Assembly: GCF_900115505.1 (NCBI RefSeq)
Contig: NZ_FOWQ01000009.1
Location: 1-64,000, forward strand
Direction of reading: 5' to 3'
From: Geodermatophilus dictyosporus
GTDB taxonomy: Bacteria; Actinomycetota; Actinomycetes; Mycobacteriales; Geodermatophilaceae
DNA length: 64,000 nt
A program made the translations under genes and the position numbers. A model generated the notes under the pieces. It had not been told where the DNA came from, did no database searches, and saw only the letters and a program-made list of their open reading frames with translations. Of this stretch, positions 59,917-64,000 are shown piece after piece; position 1 is the stretch's first letter, and every line of letters begins with the position of its first letter.

Positions 59917-60880
59917 CCAGCAGCAGCTGGACCTGCGCAAGGACGCGGTCGAGGCCGGGACCACCACCGGCCTCGCCAGCCCGTCGGTCGACGTCACCCA
60001 GGAGCGGCAGAACAGCCTCTGGAGCGACGCGTGGGGCGACCTGCGGCGCAACCCGTTCTTCTGGATCGGCGCCGTCCTCGGCCTGGTGTTCCTGCTCATG
60101 GCCCTGGTCCCGCAGGTGTTCGCCCGGGGGGCCGACCCGCGCGCGTGCGACCTGGGGAACTCCCGCGGGCTGCCCTCGGCGGACCACTGGTTCGGCTTCG
60201 ACACGCAGGGCTGCGACTACCTGGCCAACGTCGTCTACGGCGCCCGCAACTCGCTGATCATCGGGGTCATCGCCGTGCTGGTCATCCTGCTGCTCGGCGT
60301 CGTCGTCGGGGCCGTCGCCGGCTACTACGGCGGGCTGACCGACGGGATCCTGGCCCGCCTCGCGGACATCTTCTACGCGCTGCCGCTCATCCTCGGCGCG
60401 CTGGTGCTGCTGCGGGTCGGCCCCTCGACCGGCATCCCGGTCATCAACTCCCGCGGGCCCGGCGCGGTGGCCATCGCGCTGGCGCTGTTCGGGTGGATGA
60501 CGGCGATGCGGCTGGTCCGCTCCCAGGTCATCGCGGTGAAGAGCTCGGACTACGTGGCCGCGGCCCGCGCGATGGGGGCCTCGAGCCGCCGCATCCTGGT
60601 GCGGCACATCCTGCCCAACGCCGTCGCCCCGGTGCTGGTCTACGCGACCATCACCATCGGCGTGATCATCGCCGCGGAGGCGACGCTGACCTACCTCGGC
60701 GTCGGCCTGCAGCGACCGGCGATCTCCTGGGGCCTGCAGATCGAGGCCGGGCAGGACTCCATCCGCACCGCCCCGCACCTGGTGCTGTTCCCCAGCCTGA
60801 TCCTGACCATGACCGTGATGGCGTTCGTGATGATGGGTGACGCCCTGCGCGACGCCCTCGACCCGAGGCAGCGCGCATGA
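59909..60880 (+). CDS. peptide ABC transporter permease, DppC type
   Basis: A 323-residue permease. An N-terminal cytosolic stretch is followed by PFFWIGAVLGLVFLLMALVPQVF and five other helices. HWFGFDTQGCDYLANVVYGARNSLIIG is the family segment after the first loop, and YVAAARAMGASSRRILVRHILPN the EAA loop. It pairs with the DppB protein. Translation is coupled on both sides (8-base and ATGA overlaps). Confidence 0.92.
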   Translation: MTDQQQLDLRKDAVEAGTTTGLASPSVDVTQERQNSLWSDAWGDLRRNPFFWIGAVLGLVFLLMALVPQVFARGADPRACDLGNSRGLPSADHWFGFDTQGCDYLANVVYGARNSLIIGVIAVLVILLLGVVVGAVAGYYGGLTDGILARLADIFYALPLILGALVLLRVGPSTGIPVINSRGPGAVAIALALFGWMTAMRLVRSQVIAVKSSDYVAAARAMGASSRRILVRHILPNAVAPVLVYATITIGVIIAAEATLTYLGVGLQRPAISWGLQIEAGQDSIRTAPHLVLFPSLILTMTVMAFVMMGDALRDALDPRQRA

Positions 60881-61938
60881 CCAACCTGGACCTGACCAAG
60901 CCGACCGCGGAGCTCGCCGCGCAGGGGACGCCCCTGCTGGAGGTCGACGACCTGCGCGTGGAGTTCCGCACCCGCTCGGGCGTGGTGAAGGCCGTCAACG
61001 GCGTCAGCTACAGCCTCGGGGCGGGCGAGACGCTGGCCATCCTCGGCGAGTCCGGCTCGGGGAAGTCGGTCTCGGCCCAGGCGATCATGGGGATCCTGGA
61101 GACCCCGCCGGCGGTGATCAGCGGCGGCGGCATCTGGTTCCAGGGCAGGAACGTGCTGGAGATGTCGGCCGAGGACCAGCGCAGGATCCGCGGGCCCGGC
61201 ATCTCGATGATCTTCCAGGACGCGCTGTCGTCGCTGAACCCCGTCTACAGCGTGGGCTTCCAGATCGGCGAGATGTTCCGCGCCCACCGCGGGATGTCGA
61301 GGAAGGCGGCGCGCGCGAAGGCCGTCGAGTTGATGGACCGGGTGCGCATCCCGGCCGCGGCCCGGCGGGTCGACGACTACCCGCACCAGTTCTCCGGCGG
61401 CATGCGCCAGCGCGTCATGATCGCCATGGCGATCGCGCTGGACCCGCGGATCCTCATCGCCGACGAGCCGACCACCGCCCTCGACGTGACCGTGCAGGCG
61501 CAGGTCATGGACCTGCTCAAGGACCTGCAGCAGGAGACGGGGATGGGGCTGATCCTCATCACCCACGACCTGGGTGTGGTCAACGAGGTCGCCGACGACG
61601 TCGCGGTCATGTACGCCGGCGAGATCGTCGAGCGGGGCACGGTCGACGACGTCTTCAGCCGCCCCTCGCACCCCTACACCGACGGCCTGATGAGCTCGGT
61701 GCCGCAGGTCGAGGCCAAGGGCGGTCGCCTGAGGCCGATCGTCGGCCAGCCACCGAACCTGGCGGACATCCCGAGCGGCTGCCCGTTCCACCCGCGCTGC
61801 TCCCACCGCCGGCTGGGTGCCGAGGCCGCGCCCGGCCGCGAGTGCTCGACCGACGTCCCGCCGCTGCGGCTGGTCGTCCCCGGGCGCGAGGCCGCCTGCC
61901 ACTACAGCGAGGAGGTGCTCGGTGTCCGAGCCCCGTGA
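60877..61938 (+). CDS. peptide ABC transporter ATP-binding protein, DppD type
   Basis: A 353-residue ABC ATPase. Walker A is [15 protein letters not shown], the signature [19 protein letters not shown] and Walker [15 protein letters not shown], with ITHDLGVV as the switch His. The C-terminal oligopeptide/dipeptide domain holds [13 protein letters not shown]. It energises peptide import together with the DppF protein. The ATG overlaps the dppC stop (ATGA). Confidence 0.95.
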   Translation: MTNLDLTKPTAELAAQGTPLLEVDDLRVEFRTRSGVVKAVNGVSYSLGAGETLAILGESGSGKSVSAQAIMGILETPPAVISGGGIWFQGRNVLEMSAEDQRRIRGPGISMIFQDALSSLNPVYSVGFQIGEMFRAHRGMSRKAARAKAVELMDRVRIPAAARRVDDYPHQFSGGMRQRVMIAMAIALDPRILIADEPTTALDVTVQAQVMDLLKDLQQETGMGLILITHDLGVVNEVADDVAVMYAGEIVERGTVDDVFSRPSHPYTDGLMSSVPQVEAKGGRLRPIVGQPPNLADIPSGCPFHPRCSHRRLGAEAAPGRECSTDVPPLRLVVPGREAACHYSEEVLGVRAP

Positions 61939-63049
61939 GCACGGTGCGACCGCCGCGTCGTCCCTGTCGACGTCGTCGCCGTCCACCCCCGGGACCCCGG
62001 CGCCGGCCGGGCCGGCCCGCGCCGGCGCCCGCGGCGCGATGGGGGAGAGCCTGCTGGAGGTCCGCGGGCTGCAGAAGCACTTCCCGCTGACCCAGGGCAT
62101 CGTCTTCAAGCGCACGATCGGCCACGTCCGCGCCGTCGACGGCGTCGACCTGACCCTGCGCCGCGGCGAGACCGTCGGCCTGGTCGGCGAGTCCGGCTGC
62201 GGCAAGTCGACGGTGTCGAAGCTGATCGTGGCGCTGGAGCGGCCCACCGCCGGGTCGATCCTCTACAAGGGCAAGGACGTCGCCCGGATGGGCGGCCGCG
62301 CGCTCAAGGCATACCGGCGCGAGGTCCAGATCATCTTCCAGGACCCCTACGCGTCGCTGAACCCGCGGATGACCGTCGGCGACATCGTCGCCGAGGGCTG
62401 GGCGGTGCACGACGACGTCGCGCCGCGGAAGGGCCGGCTCAAGCGCACCCAGGAGCTGCTCGACCGCGTCGGGCTCAACCCCGACTACGTCAACCGCTAC
62501 CCGCACCAGTTCTCCGGCGGGCAGCGGCAGCGCATCGGCATCGCCCGCGCGCTGGCGCTGCAGCCGGAGGTCATCGTCTGCGACGAGCCGGTGTCGGCCC
62601 TCGACGTCTCGGTGCAGGCGCAGGTGGTCAACCTGCTCGAGGACCTGCAGGACGAGTTCGGCCTGTCCTACCTGTTCATCGCCCACGACCTGTCGGTGGT
62701 GCGGCACATCTCCGACCGGGTCGCGGTCATGTACCTGGGCAGCATCGTGGAGGAGGGCACCGACGAGCAGGTCTACGCCTCGCCGTCGCACCCGTACACG
62801 CAGGCGCTGCTGTCGTCGGTGCCGCTGCACGAGCCGCACCTGCGCGGGCAGAAGGACCGGATCCTGCTGCAGGGCGACGTGCCCAGCCCGGCCGACCCGC
62901 CCTCGGGCTGCCGCTTCCGCACCCGCTGCTGGAAGGCCCAGGACGTCTGCGCCCAGGAGGCCCCGGCGCTGGTCGACCGCGGGCAGGGCCACCCGAGCGC
63001 CTGCCACTTCGCCGAGGCCCGGATGGTCGTCCCCGTCGACGTCGAGTAG
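61922..63049 (+). CDS. peptide ABC transporter ATP-binding protein, DppF type
   Basis: A 375-residue ABC ATPase. A low-complexity Ser/Pro/Ala leader of about 40 residues precedes [20 protein letters not shown]. Walker A is [13 protein letters not shown], the signature [19 protein letters not shown], Walker [14 protein letters not shown] and the switch [24 protein letters not shown] is the C-terminal Cys-rich part. The GTG at 61922 (after GAGGAGG) overlaps dppD by 17 bases, and an ATG at 62038 would remove the leader. Confidence 0.93.
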   Translation: MSEPREHGATAASSLSTSSPSTPGTPAPAGPARAGARGAMGESLLEVRGLQKHFPLTQGIVFKRTIGHVRAVDGVDLTLRRGETVGLVGESGCGKSTVSKLIVALERPTAGSILYKGKDVARMGGRALKAYRREVQIIFQDPYASLNPRMTVGDIVAEGWAVHDDVAPRKGRLKRTQELLDRVGLNPDYVNRYPHQFSGGQRQRIGIARALALQPEVIVCDEPVSALDVSVQAQVVNLLEDLQDEFGLSYLFIAHDLSVVRHISDRVAVMYLGSIVEEGTDEQVYASPSHPYTQALLSSVPLHEPHLRGQKDRILLQGDVPSPADPPSGCRFRTRCWKAQDVCAQEAPALVDRGQGHPSACHFAEARMVVPVDVE

Positions 63050-63061
63050 TCCGGCACCCCC

Positions 63062-63107
63062 ACGACGGCGCGGTGACCACCTCCCGGGGTGGCCACCGCG
63101 CCGTCGT
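63062..63107. terminator. long hairpin after the peptide transporter operon
   Basis: ACGACGGCGCGGTG (63062-63075) pairs with 63094-63107. After one mismatch, CCACC pairs with GGTGG around a 6-base loop. The 20-position stem ends the operon before mshB. Confidence 0.75.
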
Positions 63108-63137
63108 CGTCCCCGGGGTGGGGGAGGATGTGCGCCC

Positions 63138-64000
63138 GTGACCGCTGACCGCCGGATGCTGCTGGTGCACGCCCACCCCGACGACGAGACGATCAACAAC
63201 GGCGCGACGATGGCGCGCTACGTCTCCGAGGGGGCCCAGGTCACCCTGCTGACCTGCACGCTGGGCGAGGAGGGCGAGGTCCTCGTCCCCGAGCTCGAGC
63301 TGCTCGCCCCGGAGCACGCCGACCAGCTCGGCGGGTACCGGATCGCCGAGCTGCGGGCGGCCATGGAGGCCCTCGGGGTGAGCGACTGGCGCTTCCTCGG
63401 CGGGCCGGGCCGCTACCGCGACTCCGGGATGATGGGGACGCCGGCCAACGACAAGGCCCGCGCGTTCTGGCGGGCCGACCTCGACGAGGCGGTGGCGCAC
63501 GCGGTCGCCGTCGTCCGGGAGGTGCGGCCGCAGGTCGTCGTCACCTACGACGAGAACGGCGGCTACGGCCACCCCGACCACATCCAGGCCCACCGGGTGG
63601 CGATGGCCGCCGTCGACCGGGCCGCCGACCCCGGCCACCGGCCCGACCTGGGACCGGCCTGGGACGTCGCCAAGGTGTACTGGTGCTGCGTGCCGCGCTC
63701 GGTGCTGCGCGAGGGGATCGAGGCCCTGGCGGCGCTGGGGGAGGACTCGCCCTTCGGACACCTCGGCGAGGTCGACGACATCCCGTTCGCCGTCCCCGAC
63801 GAGCTGGTCACCGCCGCCGTCGACGGCCGCGCGCAGGCCGGCCGCAAGGACGCCGCCATGCGCGCGCACGCCACCCAGATCACCGTCGACGGGCCGTTCT
63901 TCGCGCTGTCGAACGACCTCGGCCAGGAGGTGCTCGGCGTCGAGCACTACCGGCTGGTGCGCGGGCAGCGCGGGCCGGCGGGCGAGGCGCCGAACGGGTG
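63138..64000 (+). CDS. mshB: N-acetyl-glucosaminyl-inositol deacetylase MshB, 3' end cut by window
   Basis: At least 287 residues of the mycothiol-pathway deacetylase. The zinc motif [12 protein letters not shown] is at the N terminus, and [17 protein letters not shown] gives the third zinc ligand region. [12 protein letters not shown] and [23 protein letters not shown] are MshB-type blocks. It removes the acetyl group from GlcNAc-inositol before cysteine is added by MshC. The GTG follows GGGGAGGATG. It indicates that the organism makes mycothiol. Confidence 0.93.
   Translation, partial: MTADRRMLLVHAHPDDETINNGATMARYVSEGAQVTLLTCTLGEEGEVLVPELELLAPEHADQLGGYRIAELRAAMEALGVSDWRFLGGPGRYRDSGMMGTPANDKARAFWRADLDEAVAHAVAVVREVRPQVVVTYDENGGYGHPDHIQAHRVAMAAVDRAADPGHRPDLGPAWDVAKVYWCCVPRSVLREGIEALAALGEDSPFGHLGEVDDIPFAVPDELVTAAVDGRAQAGRKDAAMRAHATQITVDGPFFALSNDLGQEVLGVEHYRLVRGQRGPAGEAPNG

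Overview
The window comes from a very GC-rich (about 75% by eye) actinobacterium. The best guess is Geodermatophilaceae or a close relative (Blastococcus, Geodermatophilus, Modestobacter type). The grounds are a mycothiol deacetylase gene (mshB), a DUF222/HNH endonuclease, an AfsR-type SARP regulator, many GTG and one TTG start codons, several probable leaderless promoters and dense GTGA/ATGA gene overlaps. I found no rRNA, tRNA, CRISPR array, insertion sequence or prophage. It reads as chromosome, with a few decayed genes and one reverse-transcriptase remnant.

Bases 1-25,200 are a patchwork of small units. They hold an HNH endonuclease fragment; a cupin/hydrolase/Baeyer-Villiger monooxygenase group; ychF; a membrane protein; a hydrolase and a second Baeyer-Villiger enzyme; a TetR gene divergent from a third flavoprotein; an AfsR-like regulator and a methyltransferase; a three-gene unknown operon; ppa; a GAF protein; selO; an SRPBCC protein and aldo-keto reductase; a PRC-barrel protein; the RT remnant; a glutaredoxin-like gene; and galE. 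The methyltransferase and the distant membrane protein (start 4754) share the same promoter-proximal array of heptamers at 11-bp period, so both are probable targets of the AfsR-like regulator.

Bases 25,289-34,627 (minus strand) form a nine-gene operon that I cannot match to a known pathway. In transcription order it encodes a myo-inositol-phosphate synthase homologue, an HD-like helical protein, a methyltransferase, a Gfo/Idh/MocA dehydrogenase, a zinc-ribbon/metallo-beta-lactamase-fold protein, a YcaO protein, a xylose-isomerase-like TIM barrel, a GT4 glycosyltransferase and a PIG-L deacetylase. Seven of the eight junctions are short overlaps. The synthase, glycosyltransferase and deacetylase parallel mycothiol assembly, but the YcaO, methyltransferase, dehydrogenase and isomerase genes point to a different cyclitol-derived metabolite. 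This is the main candidate for an undescribed system.

Bases 34,800-51,500 carry a LURP-one-like protein, a GH16-like protein, a thioesterase with an HxlR regulator, the sdhCAB operon, a molybdenum oxidoreductase/flavin reductase pair, an acetyltransferase facing a CrtA-like gene across a palindrome, a formate/nitrite channel, a serine hydrolase, DUF1801 (frameshifted) and DUF1990, an MMPL exporter, and a HipA-like kinase/DUF3037 pair.

Bases 51,500-56,600 are a sulfate-assimilation block. It runs leader peptide, siroheme sulfite reductase, a 55-aa zinc-ribbon protein and cysH, with cysC and an Rrf2 regulator beside it. Bases 56,650-63,110 hold csbD and a five-gene peptide ABC transporter operon (dppABCDF type). 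The window ends inside mshB.
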